48,198 nucleotides of DNA from Catenulispora sp. (GTDB lineage Bacteria; Actinomycetota; Actinomycetes; Streptomycetales; Catenulisporaceae), in assembly GCA_013362315.1 (NCBI GenBank), contig JABFWL010000186.1:1-48198 (forward strand), given 5' to 3'. Below the pieces are notes generated by a model. That model was not told the origin of the DNA. It saw only the letters and a list, made by a program, of their open reading frames with translations, and did not search any database. The translations under genes were made by a program, and so were the position numbers. Positions 26,328 through 33,880 of the stretch are shown one piece after another (position 1 is the first letter of the stretch; every line of letters begins with the position of its first letter).

Positions 26328-26987
26328 TCACTTGTGCTGGTTCAGAGCGGGAGCGGGGACGGCGCCGGCACCGGGGCCGGTGCTGTCCGGCTGAGCGGCG
26401 TTGCCGCCGGGGCCGGTGGTGCTGGCGACGGCGCCCGGAGGCGGCGCGGCCGGCAGGCTGACACACGTCGGGACCTGCCCCTTGATCGGAACCTCGGACA
26501 GCGAGTTCTTACCGTCGGCGAAGCTGTAGACCACCAGAGCGGTCTCGTCCGGCGGCAGGCCCGTGGCCGAGACGGTGATCGAGGAGGGGTCGGAACCGGG
26601 GCCGAGCCCGACCGTGAGCTGGCTGTCGCCGCCGTGGTCGGGGGCGGCGAAGGTCTCGATCGACGGGCACCCCGGCGTGGCCTGGACCACGGCCACCTTC
26701 GAGCCCATCTTGTGCAGCGCCGCGTTGGCCCCGGCGATACCGCTGGGCTTGGTGACCTTCACCGTCACGGTCCCGTCGTGGTTGGCCGTCACGGCGTAGG
26801 CCGAGGCGGTGCCGCTGAAGACGGTGAAGCCGACGGCCGCGGTCGCGGCGGCCGCCACGGTCCCGGCCGAGGCCCACACCGGCCGGGACAGCCGGCGCCG
26901 GGCCGGGCCGAGGTCCGGCGTCGCCGCCAGCGCCGTGCCGTGCTGCTCCATCAGCTCCTCGAACATGTGGTCTGCGAACTTTGTCAT
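26328..26987 (-). CDS. membrane protein coupled to the ECF sigma factor (possible anti-sigma factor)
   Basis: This 219-residue protein has a charged N-terminal cytosolic segment of about 45 residues (MTKFADHMFEELMEQHG). One membrane span follows (residues 47-72, ASAGTVAAAATAAVGFTVFSG), then an extracytoplasmic domain rich in Thr, Val and Pro. Two external cysteines (PGCPS and PTCVS) could form a disulfide. I see no zinc HxxxCxxC motif of classical anti-sigma factors. Its ATG overlaps the stop of the sigma gene as ATGA, and GGAGG lies just upstream inside the sigma gene, so translation is coupled. Position and topology suggest sigma control. The alternative is a secreted effector of the sigma regulon. 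Confidence 0.7.
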   Translation of the reverse strand: MTKFADHMFEELMEQHGTALAATPDLGPARRRLSRPVWASAGTVAAAATAAVGFTVFSGTASAYAVTANHDGTVTVKVTKPSGIAGANAALHKMGSKVAVVQATPGCPSIETFAAPDHGGDSQLTVGLGPGSDPSSITVSATGLPPDETALVVYSFADGKNSLSEVPIKGQVPTCVSLPAAPPPGAVASTTGPGGNAAQPDSTGPGAGAVPAPALNQHK

Positions 26988-27604
26988 GGTGTTTCCTCCA
27001 GTTCCGGGCGCTCGTGCGCCCTGCGCAGTCGGGCGTGGGCACGCATCAAGCGCATGCGCACCGCGCCCGCCGAAATGTCGAGCACCGCCGCCGCCTCCTT
27101 GGCCTTCAACCCCGCGAGGTCGACCAGTTCCACCACCTGCCGGTCCAGCTCGGACAGCCGGGTCAGCTCGCTGACCAGCCGCCGGCCGAGCCGTTCGGCG
27201 TCGATCCGGTCGAGCAGCTCCCCGACGTGGTCCGCCGCCAGCTCGCGGCGCCCGGCCAGCCGGGCCGTGCGCTCGCGCTGCCGGGCGTGCGCGTCGCAGT
27301 GCTCGGCGAACACCCGGCGGGCGATGCCGAACACCCAGGCGCGCTCGCTGCCGCGGCGGGGGTCGAAGGAGGTGTAGGAGGTGATCGCCTCGACGAAGGT
27401 GTCCGCGGTCAGGTCGGCGACCGTCTGCGGATCGGTGCTGCGCCGGGCGAAGTAGGCGGTCACCGCGTCGATCTGGGACCGGTAGAGGTGCTCGAAGCCG
27501 ACGGCCGGGTCGTGGTCCGCCGGAGGCCGTCGGGGCTCCGGCGGATGCGCTGGTCGGTTCCGGATGACGGGCCGATGTCGTGGCTGCGTAGTCGTCTCGC
27601 TCAC
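26984..27604 (-). CDS. ECF-type RNA polymerase sigma factor
   Basis: This 206-residue protein has sigma-70 regions 2 and 4. Region 2 is FEHLYRSQIDAVTAYFARRSTDPQTVADLTADTFVEAIT and RGSERAWVFGIARRVFAEH. Region 4 is LTRLSELDRQVVELVDLAGLKAKEAAAVLDISAGAVRMRLMRAHARLRRAH. The N-terminus is about 35 residues of Pro/Arg-rich sequence. The start is GTG 27604, with no clear ribosome site. A TGACAG / 17 bp / AACTAC pair just upstream could make a leaderless transcript, which is only a suggestion. It is divergent from an HtrA-like protease gene, which may be part of its regulon. Confidence 0.88.
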   Translation of the reverse strand: MSETTTQPRHRPVIRNRPAHPPEPRRPPADHDPAVGFEHLYRSQIDAVTAYFARRSTDPQTVADLTADTFVEAITSYTSFDPRRGSERAWVFGIARRVFAEHCDAHARQRERTARLAGRRELAADHVGELLDRIDAERLGRRLVSELTRLSELDRQVVELVDLAGLKAKEAAAVLDISAGAVRMRLMRAHARLRRAHERPELEETP

Positions 27605-27797
27605 ACCAGTAGTTGCCGAGTCCGCCGGATTCTGTCACACGCGCAGGTGGGGCCGAGGGTGGGCGGCGAACGCCGCCGCACTCGACAGCCTCAGCCGTCC
27701 GGCTCACCCGACCGGCGCCATCGGCGTTTGGACCTCCGGCACCGGGTCATCCCCACCGGTGAGCGTTGCCCGATCCGCCCACCTTTGCGAGGTCCCG

Positions 27798-28895
27798 TTG
27801 AACCAGCGCCTGACCCGTCACCCCCGGCGCGCGGCCGCCGCGGCCGCGGTCCTGCTCGCGGCGGCGGCGGGATGCGGCGGCTCGTCGAAGTCCGACACGT
27901 CGCCGGCCGCCTCGTCGTCGTCGGCCGCCTCCTCCGCCGCCGGGTCGTCCGGCGGCTCGCAGGGCGCGGAGTCACTGCAGTCGGACTACGAGCGCGTGGT
28001 CGGCGACGCGCTGCCCTCGGTCGTGCAGATCAGCACCGGCAGCGGCCTGGGCTCCGGCGTCGTCTACGACGGCAAGGGCGACATCATCACGAACGCCCAC
28101 GTCGTGGGCCGCGCCACCCAGTTCCGGGTGACCCAGCCCACCGGCGGCACCCCGCTGACCGCCACGCTGGTCGGCACCTACCCCAGCGGCGACATCGCGG
28201 TGATCCGGGTCAGCGGCGGCGGCGGCCTGAAGCCGGCCAAGTTCGGCGACTCCACCAAGCTCAGGGTCGGGCAGATCGTCCTGGCCATGGGCAGCCCGCT
28301 GGGCCTGACCGGCACCGTGACCCAGGGCATCGTCTCGGCGCTGGGCCGGACCGTCACCTCCAAGGACGCCACCGACGGCGCCAGCATCACCGTCGGCGAC
28401 GCCATCCAGACCTCGGCCGCGATCAACAACGGCAACAGCGGCGGCGCCCTGGTGGACCTGTCCAGCCAGGTGGTCGGCATCCCCTCGGCCGCCGCGCTCA
28501 ACCCCGAACTCGGCGACAGCGCCGCCCCCGGGATCGGCTTCGCCATCCCGACCGCGACCGCCACCCGCATCGCCGACCAGCTGATCGCCACCGGCAAGGT
28601 CACCGACTCCGGCCGCGCCGCGCTGGGCGTGAAGGTGATCGGCGTGGTCGACCGCTCCGGCACGCCGATCGGCGTGGGCCTGGCCGACGTCCCGGCGGAC
28701 AGCCCCGCCGGCAAGGCGGGGCTGAAGGTCGGAGACGTGATCACCGCGGTGAACGGCAGCCCGACCCCGGACCCGACCGCGCTGTCCCAGGTGCTGGTGG
28801 CGCTCAAGCCCGGACAGCAGGTCAAGGTGGACTACATCGCTTCGGACGGTTCGAAGCAGAGCGCGAACGTGACGCTCGGGACGTTGAGCGCCTGA
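27798..28895 (+). CDS. HtrA/DegP-like serine protease lipoprotein with PDZ domain
   Basis: This 365-residue protein degrades or chaperones misfolded envelope proteins. A TTG start at 27798 after GCGAGG gives a lipoprotein signal with lipobox AAAAGC (Cys26). A Ser-rich linker of about 40 residues follows. The trypsin-fold triad is H101 (TNAHVVG), D132 (GDIAVIRV) and S214 (NNGNSGGAL). One PDZ domain ends the protein (ALGVKVIGVVDRSG to the end, including KAGLKVGDVITAVNGSP). GTG 27759 is an alternative start, but it would lengthen the signal region poorly. It is divergent from the ECF sigma gene. Its stop codon is 4 bp from the stop of the convergent cupin gene. Confidence 0.92.
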   Translation: MNQRLTRHPRRAAAAAAVLLAAAAGCGGSSKSDTSPAASSSSAASSAAGSSGGSQGAESLQSDYERVVGDALPSVVQISTGSGLGSGVVYDGKGDIITNAHVVGRATQFRVTQPTGGTPLTATLVGTYPSGDIAVIRVSGGGGLKPAKFGDSTKLRVGQIVLAMGSPLGLTGTVTQGIVSALGRTVTSKDATDGASITVGDAIQTSAAINNGNSGGALVDLSSQVVGIPSAAALNPELGDSAAPGIGFAIPTATATRIADQLIATGKVTDSGRAALGVKVIGVVDRSGTPIGVGLADVPADSPAGKAGLKVGDVITAVNGSPTPDPTALSQVLVALKPGQQVKVDYIASDGSKQSANVTLGTLSA

Positions 28896-28899
28896 TCCG

Positions 28900-29301
28900 T
28901 CACACCGTCCACGGCGGCACGACGCCCTCCCCCTCGCGCGGCACGACCCAGGCCCGCGAGCCGGCCGCCGAGGTGACGATCGCGCTGAACCCGCTCTCGG
29001 CGTCCGGCGTGACCTGGCGCTCGGCGTCTCCCGGCAGCACGACGGTGTCGCCGGCCTGAAGAACGAACGTTTCGCCGGCGCACGCCACCTGGGCGCCCCC
29101 GGCGACGAAGGTCCAGATCTGCTCGACGTCGATGATGTGCAGCGGCCCGGCCGGCGCCCCGGGGACGACGTCCACCCGCCACACCGGACGCTCGGCGGCG
29201 CCGAGGGTCGGCGAGGCAAGGGTGGTCATGGACCCGGAGGCGGTGACGGCGGGCCGGCTCTGCGCGGCATGGATGACGGAGGCGGTGTGGATGACAGGCA
29301 T
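28900..29301 (-). CDS. small cupin-domain protein
   Basis: This 133-residue cupin has the core VDVVPGAPAGPLHIIDVEQIWTFVAGGAQVACAGETFVLQAGDTVVLPGDAERQV. The usual first His is present (H55-like) with Glu/Gln following, and the second motif is LPGD. ATG 29301 follows GGGGAG. It is divergent from a MarR regulator with two GACAAC/GTTGTC palindromes in the gap. It is a parallel to the cupin at 5825, though sequence identity between the two looks low outside the fold. The likely role is binding or converting the small molecule sensed by the regulator; this is inference. Confidence 0.82.
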   Translation of the reverse strand: MPVIHTASVIHAAQSRPAVTASGSMTTLASPTLGAAERPVWRVDVVPGAPAGPLHIIDVEQIWTFVAGGAQVACAGETFVLQAGDTVVLPGDAERQVTPDAESGFSAIVTSAAGSRAWVVPREGEGVVPPWTV

Positions 29302-29320
29302 GGTCGACTCCCCTATGATC

Positions 29321-29335
29321 GACAACAAGGTTGTC
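29321..29335. promoter_or_regulatory. MarR operator (GACAAC-AAG-GTTGTC)
   Basis: This is a perfect 6-bp inverted repeat with a 3-bp spacer, the same geometry as the MarR sites at 5735 and 5781. Confidence 0.72.
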
Positions 29336-29342
29336 CTAACTA

Positions 29343-29357
29343 GACAATGAGGTTGTC
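29343..29357. promoter_or_regulatory. second MarR operator overlapping the ribosome site
   Basis: GACAAT-GAG-GTTGTC is 22 bp after the first site. It covers the GAGG Shine-Dalgarno of the MarR gene and the rejected ATG at 29347. Confidence 0.7.
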
Positions 29358-29361
29358 GGTC

Positions 29362-29832
29362 GTGTCAAGTGCTCTCCCGCCGCCGGGCTCGGACCTGCCC
29401 CTGCTGCTCCTGCTCGGCTTCCGGGCGCTGATCGACGACGTCCACGCCGAACTCGCCGCCGCCGGCCACCCCGATGTCCGCACCCTGCACGGCATCGCCT
29501 TCAAGGCCATCGGCGACGGCATCACCGCCTCCGCCCTCGGCCGCCGCCTCGGCGTGTCGAAGCAGGCGGCCGCCAAGACCATCGAAGGCCTCGAACGCGA
29601 GGGCTACGTCGAGCGCGTCCCCGACCCCACCGACGCCCGCAGTAAGATCATCCGCCTCACCCCCCGCGGCCGCGAGCTGCAGCAGCTGGCCTTCCGGATC
29701 ATGGCCGCCCAACGCGCGCACTGGGCCGAGCGGCTCGGCGAGGAGCAGCTGGCGGCGCTGGAGTCCGGCCTGCGGGCGATCACCGCCGACCAGGAGATGC
29801 GGTTCGACATTCCGGGGTGGTTCCACAGCTAG
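29362..29832 (+). CDS. MarR-family transcriptional regulator
   Basis: This 156-residue winged-helix regulator reads SALGRRLGVSKQAAAKTIEGLEREGYVERVPDPTDARSKIIRLTPRG. It aligns well in pattern with the MarR protein at 5227-5712 (VTKQAASKAV, GYVERRPHPTDKR, LTRRG). I prefer GTG 29362, because GAGG at 29349-29352 is well placed for it and the ATG at 29347 falls inside an operator. It probably represses its own gene and the divergent cupin gene. The ligand is unknown. Confidence 0.9.
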   Translation: MSSALPPPGSDLPLLLLLGFRALIDDVHAELAAAGHPDVRTLHGIAFKAIGDGITASALGRRLGVSKQAAAKTIEGLEREGYVERVPDPTDARSKIIRLTPRGRELQQLAFRIMAAQRAHWAERLGEEQLAALESGLRAITADQEMRFDIPGWFHS

Positions 29833-29869
29833 CGCCAGAGCAGCCACAGTCACCGGGACAGCGGCGCAG

Positions 29870-30613
29870 CTAGCGAGCAGCCCCGGCTCCAGTACCGGAG
29901 TCGGCGGCGTTCTCCGCCGCGGCCGCCGACTGCGCGATCGCCCCGGCGGCCAGCAGCAGCACGAACGCCAGGCCGAGCGCGGCGCTGACGCTCTGATGCA
30001 GCACCAGCAGGCCGCCGGCCAGCGCGCCGAGGAACATGCACGACAGCGACAGCAGTCGGCGGATCGTGGGTTTGCCGAAGGGGTCGGCGGCCAAGCCGGT
30101 GACCGTCATGGTGAGGACCGTGGTGGTGAGGTCCGGCACGGCGATCTTGCGGACCACCGCGTTCTGCACGCCGAAGCCGAACGCCAGGACCGCGGTGAGC
30201 TGGACGCGGGTGGCCGTCTCGGCGTCGTCTTCCAGGGCGGCGATCACCAGGGCCACCGCGACGAAAGCGGCGTGCGCGGCCACGGCGCGCACCAGCCGTC
30301 GGCGGTGTCCGCCGGCGCGCCGGCCCAGCCGGGTCTCGGCCCAGGCTCCGGCACCGAAGCAGGCCACCGCCAGGCACGGCGCCCAGACTGTCAGACCCTT
30401 GGCACCGGCCACCGCGAAGCCGAGGAAGACCACGTTGCCGGTCATGTTGGCGACGAAGATGTGGCCCAGGGCCAGATAGCTCACGGCGTCCACGGTGCCG
30501 GTGACCAGCGTGGCGGCGATCAACGCGGCGGGCAGGGCGCCGTATTCGGCCGAGCCGCGGTCGAAGAGACGGTCGGACAGACGGCCGGACAGACGCAGCA
30601 GAACGGCTTTCAC
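29870..30613 (-). CDS. DUF1275 (YoaK-like) membrane protein
   Basis: This 247-residue polytopic membrane protein carries the family hallmarks TGTVDAVSYLALGHIFVANMTGNVVFLGFAV near residues 38-68 and FGFGVQNAVVRKIAVPDLTTTVLTMTVTGLAADPF around residue 145. About six or seven membrane spans are apparent. No transport substrate or activity is established for the family. The start is GTG 30613 without a clear ribosome site. It stands alone, convergent with the MarR gene. Confidence 0.87.
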   Translation of the reverse strand: MKAVLLRLSGRLSDRLFDRGSAEYGALPAALIAATLVTGTVDAVSYLALGHIFVANMTGNVVFLGFAVAGAKGLTVWAPCLAVACFGAGAWAETRLGRRAGGHRRRLVRAVAAHAAFVAVALVIAALEDDAETATRVQLTAVLAFGFGVQNAVVRKIAVPDLTTTVLTMTVTGLAADPFGKPTIRRLLSLSCMFLGALAGGLLVLHQSVSAALGLAFVLLLAAGAIAQSAAAAENAADSGTGAGAAR

Positions 30614-30726
30614 GGTCGTGATTAGACCAGGCGATTAGGCCAGATGCCTGTCATCGCGGACCCCGCTCCGGGCGCGGGTCCGGTCCCGGGCTGTTCACGG
30701 CGGCGCCAGCCGGGTATGGGCGAGAT

Positions 30727-30990
30727 GTGACGAAAGGAACGGACAGCTTCGCCTTCCCGTCCGGCGGGACGGTGGTCGAGCTCGCCTCGAGCGCCGAGTG
30801 TCCGCCGGAGATCCGCGAGCGGGCGCTGCGCGCCCTGGCGGCGCGGGCGCGCGACGCCGAGGACGCGCGCTATCTGATGGAGGCCCTGGGCCTGGTCGCC
30901 ATGCCGCCGCGGGTGCGGCCGACGCGGCGGCGCGGACGCTCCGTCATCCGTTCGGTCCGCCCCGAAGGTGGCGACACCGAGCCGGAGTGA
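30727..30990 (+). CDS. small protein of unknown function
   Basis: This 87-residue protein starts at GTG 30727. It contains a probable amphipathic helical middle (CPPEIRERALRALAARARDAEDARYLMEALGLV) and an Arg-rich tail (RPTRRRGRSVIRSVRPEGGDTEPE). Third codon positions are almost all G/C in this frame. I do not recognise it. It precedes the DUF4389 gene by 46 bp and may be cotranscribed with it. The basic tail could bind nucleic acid or membrane lipids, which is speculative. Confidence 0.55.
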   Translation: MTKGTDSFAFPSGGTVVELASSAECPPEIRERALRALAARARDAEDARYLMEALGLVAMPPRVRPTRRRGRSVIRSVRPEGGDTEPE

Positions 30991-31036
30991 TCCTGGGGCG
31001 GTACTGCGCGGCCGCGCCCGAGCCCGAGGAGGCACC

Positions 31037-31942
31037 ATGAGCGACCAGCTGCCGCCGGCTCCCCCGCCGCCGCCGGACTCGCCGGATCAGCCCCCGTACG
31101 GGCAGCCGCCCTACGGCCAGCCCGGCAACCCCTATGGCGCTGATCCTTATGGAACCGGCCCATACGGCGCGGCGCAGATGGAACCCCGGGTGCAGCTGGA
31201 CGTCCACGGGCTGCGGCCGCAGCGGCGCTGGACGGTGCTGATCCGCCTGATCCTGGCGATCCCGCAGATCATCGTGCTCTACTTGCTCTTCCTGGCCGGC
31301 TTCTTCGTGGTGATCGTCGGCTGGTTCGCGGCGCTGTTCACCGGGCACCTGCCGACCGGCATCCGCGAGTTCCTGATCGGGATCCTGAAGTACCAGGTGC
31401 GGGTGCACGGCTATCTCCTGCTGCTGGTCGACGAGTACCCGCCGTTCGCGTTCTTCGACGCCCCCGACTACCCGATCCAGGTCGAGGTGCCGCCGGCCAC
31501 GCGGCTGAACCCGGCCGCCGTGTTCTTCCGCATCATCCTGGTGTTCCCGGCGTGGATCATCAGCGACGTGGTGATGACCGGCGCCGGCATCGTGTCCTTC
31601 TTCGTCTGGGTGATCATGCTGTTCACCGGGCGGCAGCCGGAGCCGGCGTTCGGGGCGACCAGCGCGGCGTTCCGGTACTCGACGCGGACCATCGCGTACT
31701 TCGGGATGCTGACGCCCACCTACCCCAAGGAGCTGTTCGGCGAGGTGCCCTCGGCGGCGGACCGGCGCTCGCCGACCCGGCCGCTGCTGCTCAGCAGCGG
31801 GGCGCGGGTGCTGCTGATCGTGATGATCGTGGTCGGGGCGATCGGGGCGTTCTTCAGCGGCGAGCGGAACAACGACTGGGCCAACGACAACTCCCTGCCT
31901 CCGGCCCACACGATCAGCGTCCCGGTCACGCCTGTTCCGTGA
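31037..31942 (+). CDS. DUF4389 membrane protein
   Basis: This 301-residue protein has a Pro/Gly/Tyr-rich N-terminal tail (repeats of PPYGQ, GADPYGTGPYG). The first DUF4389 unit follows: RRWTVLIRLILAIPQIIVLYLLFLAGFFVVIVGWFAALFTGHLPTGIREFLIGILKYQVRVHGYLLLLVDEYPPF. A second half repeats the pattern: AVFFRIILVFPAWIIS, VWVIMLFTGRQPEPAF, AFRYSTRTIAYFGMLTPTYP. A last span lies near the C-terminus. The family has no assigned function. ATG 31037 follows GAGGAGG. Its stop overlaps the convergent SnoaL-like gene by 17 bp. Confidence 0.87.
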   Translation: MSDQLPPAPPPPPDSPDQPPYGQPPYGQPGNPYGADPYGTGPYGAAQMEPRVQLDVHGLRPQRRWTVLIRLILAIPQIIVLYLLFLAGFFVVIVGWFAALFTGHLPTGIREFLIGILKYQVRVHGYLLLLVDEYPPFAFFDAPDYPIQVEVPPATRLNPAAVFFRIILVFPAWIISDVVMTGAGIVSFFVWVIMLFTGRQPEPAFGATSAAFRYSTRTIAYFGMLTPTYPKELFGEVPSAADRRSPTRPLLLSSGARVLLIVMIVVGAIGAFFSGERNNDWANDNSLPPAHTISVPVTPVP

Positions 31943-32339
31943 CCTCGGGGATGGCACGGGGATCGGCGAAGGCGCGGAACAGCGTGATGCGGCCGTCGCG
32001 GATCCGGAGGATCTGGACGGAGACCGCGCTGAACGGCCTGCCGTTCGCCGCGACGGTCCCCTTCGTGGACATCTCCACGACCACCACCTCGGGGTCCTGG
32101 GTCTCATGGAGCGCGGTGACGTCGAACTCCTCGATGCGCATCGGCGAAGCCATCATGTTCTGCGCGTACTGGTGGATCGCCTCGCGACCCTCAAGGCGCA
32201 GCGGCGCGCCGGGCCTGCCGGTGAACGGCATCTCGATCACCGCATCGGGGGCGAACAGGTCGGCGAAGCCGTCGGCGTCGCCGGCGAGGACCAGGTCCCG
32301 GCGTCGGGTCAGGACGTCGGCGGGTCTGACGGAAACCAT
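31926..32339 (-). CDS. SnoaL/NTF2-like small protein
   Basis: This 137-residue protein has the cone-like NTF2 fold pattern: VLTRRRDLVLAGDADGFADLFAPDAVIEMPF, GREAIHQYAQNM, and a beta-sheet ending VQILRIRDGRITLFRAFADP. Members act as isomerases, cyclases, limonene-epoxide-type hydrolases or simply ligand binders. ATG 32339 follows GGAGG at ideal spacing and is clearly better than the frame extending to 32372. It is divergent from a TetR regulator, with two related operator sequences in the gap, so it is the likely target of that regulator. Confidence 0.82.
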   Translation of the reverse strand: MVSVRPADVLTRRRDLVLAGDADGFADLFAPDAVIEMPFTGRPGAPLRLEGREAIHQYAQNMMASPMRIEEFDVTALHETQDPEVVVVEMSTKGTVAANGRPFSAVSVQILRIRDGRITLFRAFADPRAIPEVTEQA

Positions 32340-32367
32340 GGGGTACCTCCGGGATCTGGTCCGGCAG

Positions 32368-32391
32368 TTCATTCAACGCTCGTTCAATGAA
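32368..32391. promoter_or_regulatory. TetR operator, near-palindromic 24 bp
   Basis: The arms TTCATTCAACG and CGTTCAATGAA form an imperfect palindrome that overlaps the promoter region of the SnoaL-like gene. Confidence 0.6.
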
Positions 32392-32420
32392 CCAGCCTAG
32401 GCCCCCGCGAGCTACTGAGT

Positions 32421-32437
32421 CAACGCTCGTAGAATGA
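32421..32437. promoter_or_regulatory. second TetR operator, partial copy
   Basis: CAACGCTCGTAGAATGA repeats the core of the 32368-32391 site (CAACGCTCGT-NNN-ATGA), 47 bp later and just upstream of the TetR start codon. Confidence 0.5.
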
Positions 32438-32441
32438 CCGG

Positions 32442-33035
32442 ATGGCCGACCCCCAGCCCGGTTCCCGCGCGGAACAGCGCCGCCGCACCGAGGACCGCAT
32501 CCTCGACGCCGCGGCCCAGTCCTTCTTCGCCGTCGGCTATGAGCGCACGACGATCCGCGCCGTGGCCTCGGCGGCTGGCGTGGACGCGGGGCTGGTCATG
32601 CACTACTTCGGGTCCAAGCAGGACCTGTTCCGGCGGGTGATCGACGCCGCGCCGGTTCCGGAGTCGGCGGCGGAGCCGGGGCAGGCGGCCGAGGAGATCC
32701 TCGCCGGGCTCGCCGGGCGGCTGGCCGCCGCGCCGGTCGCGTCATTGACCATCCTGCGCTCAATGCTGACCAACCCCGAAGCGGCGGACGCGGTCCGGGC
32801 AGGCGCGAGCCGCTATATAGCGAACCTCGCGCAAGCGATCCCGACCGAGGACGCGGACCTGAGGGCGGCGGTCATCAACGCCGTCCTGCTCGGCGTGACG
32901 CTCTCCCGGCATCTCCTGCGATCGGACGCGCTTGCCGATGCCGATCCGCAGCAGATCGTGGACCTGCTGCGGCCCGGCATCGTCGCGCTGGCTGATCTTC
33001 CGAAGGCTAATCCTTCGACGGAACGTAAGTCGTGA
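32442..33035 (+). CDS. TetR-family transcriptional regulator
   Basis: This 197-residue regulator has a helix-turn-helix at residues 17-60 (RILDAAAQSFFAVGYERTTIRAVASAAGVDAGLVMHYFGSKQDLF). The C-terminal part, with LTILRSMLTNPEAAD, resembles the TetR_C class seen in regulators of small dehydrogenases or exporters. It is divergent from the SnoaL-like gene with matching operator copies. Its last 29 bp overlap the convergent uronate dehydrogenase gene. The ligand is unknown. Confidence 0.9.
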   Translation: MADPQPGSRAEQRRRTEDRILDAAAQSFFAVGYERTTIRAVASAAGVDAGLVMHYFGSKQDLFRRVIDAAPVPESAAEPGQAAEEILAGLAGRLAAAPVASLTILRSMLTNPEAADAVRAGASRYIANLAQAIPTEDADLRAAVINAVLLGVTLSRHLLRSDALADADPQQIVDLLRPGIVALADLPKANPSTERKS

Positions 33036-33828
33036 ACTTGCCGCCGAGGTACTTGTACTCGGGGGCTTCGGGGTCGTGAACGTCCTGGGCGGCCGCCTCG
33101 ATCTTCTCGGCGAACACCTCGGAGTCGTCCTGGGGCTGATAACCCAGGCGGCGCGCCGATTCCAGGTCCCACCAGGCCCGGGTGTTGGCGGAGATGCCGT
33201 AGACGATCTCGTAGCCCAGGTCCGGGGCGGTGGCCAGCGCGTGGAAGAGGCGGACGCCGTCGGCCGGGCTGAGCCAGGTGTCGAGCATGCGGCGGCTGAC
33301 CGGCTCCTGGAAGCAGGAGCCGATGCGGACGCACGCCACCTGCAGTCCGTGGCGGTCGGCGTAGAAGGAGCCGATGGCTTCCATGAAGACTTTGGAGACG
33401 CCGTAGTAGGTGTCCGGCCGCGGCCGGACGTCGACGCCGATCTCGGACTCCCGGTAGTCGGCGCGTTCGTAGTAGCCGACGGCGTGGTTGCTGCTCGCCG
33501 CGAGGACCCGCGGGACGCCGTTGCGAACCGCGGCGTCGAAGACCTGGTAGGTGCCGTCGATGTTGGTCTTCAGGATCCGGTCGAAGCGGTCCTCACTGGG
33601 AATGCCCGCCAGGTGGATGACGACGTCGACGTCCTGCATGGCCGCGTCCAGGGCGGCCGGGTCGCCGATGTCACCGACGGACCACTCCAGGCCGGCCGGG
33701 TCCGGCGGTGTCACCAGGTCGAAGCCGCGGACCTTCCAGCCCAGCTCCGGCAGGCCGGCGCGCAGGAACGTGCCCACTCCCCCGGCCGCCCCCGTCATGA
33801 GGATCCTGCCGTGCCCGTTCTCACCCAT
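33007..33828 (-). CDS. udh: uronate dehydrogenase
   Basis: This 273-residue NAD-dependent SDR would oxidise D-glucuronate or D-galacturonate to the aldarolactone. The N-terminus has TGAAGGVGTFLR. The catalytic YGVSK (Tyr and Lys) sits near residue 135. AASSNHAVGYY, RIGSCFQEPVSRRMLDTWLSPAD and VYGISANTRAWWDLESARRLGYQPQDD match characteristic stretches of bacterial uronate dehydrogenases. ATG 33828 with GGCGGGA upstream is preferred to GTG 33849. The gene lies 52 bp downstream of kdgD on the same strand and probably forms an operon with it. Confidence 0.88.
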   Translation of the reverse strand: MGENGHGRILMTGAAGGVGTFLRAGLPELGWKVRGFDLVTPPDPAGLEWSVGDIGDPAALDAAMQDVDVVIHLAGIPSEDRFDRILKTNIDGTYQVFDAAVRNGVPRVLAASSNHAVGYYERADYRESEIGVDVRPRPDTYYGVSKVFMEAIGSFYADRHGLQVACVRIGSCFQEPVSRRMLDTWLSPADGVRLFHALATAPDLGYEIVYGISANTRAWWDLESARRLGYQPQDDSEVFAEKIEAAAQDVHDPEAPEYKYLGGKFTTYVPSKD

Positions 33829-33880
33829 GTGCCGTCCCGCCTCTTCCACAAAGCTCTGTCATACCCGGGTCACATGAGAG

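Noticed and set aside
30727-30990. A ubiquitin-like modifier (C-terminal GG near the end of the 87-residue protein)
   Set aside because: It is 11 kb from the E2/E1 operon, the Gly-Gly is followed by DTEPE, and the helical, Arg-rich sequence is not beta-grasp-like.
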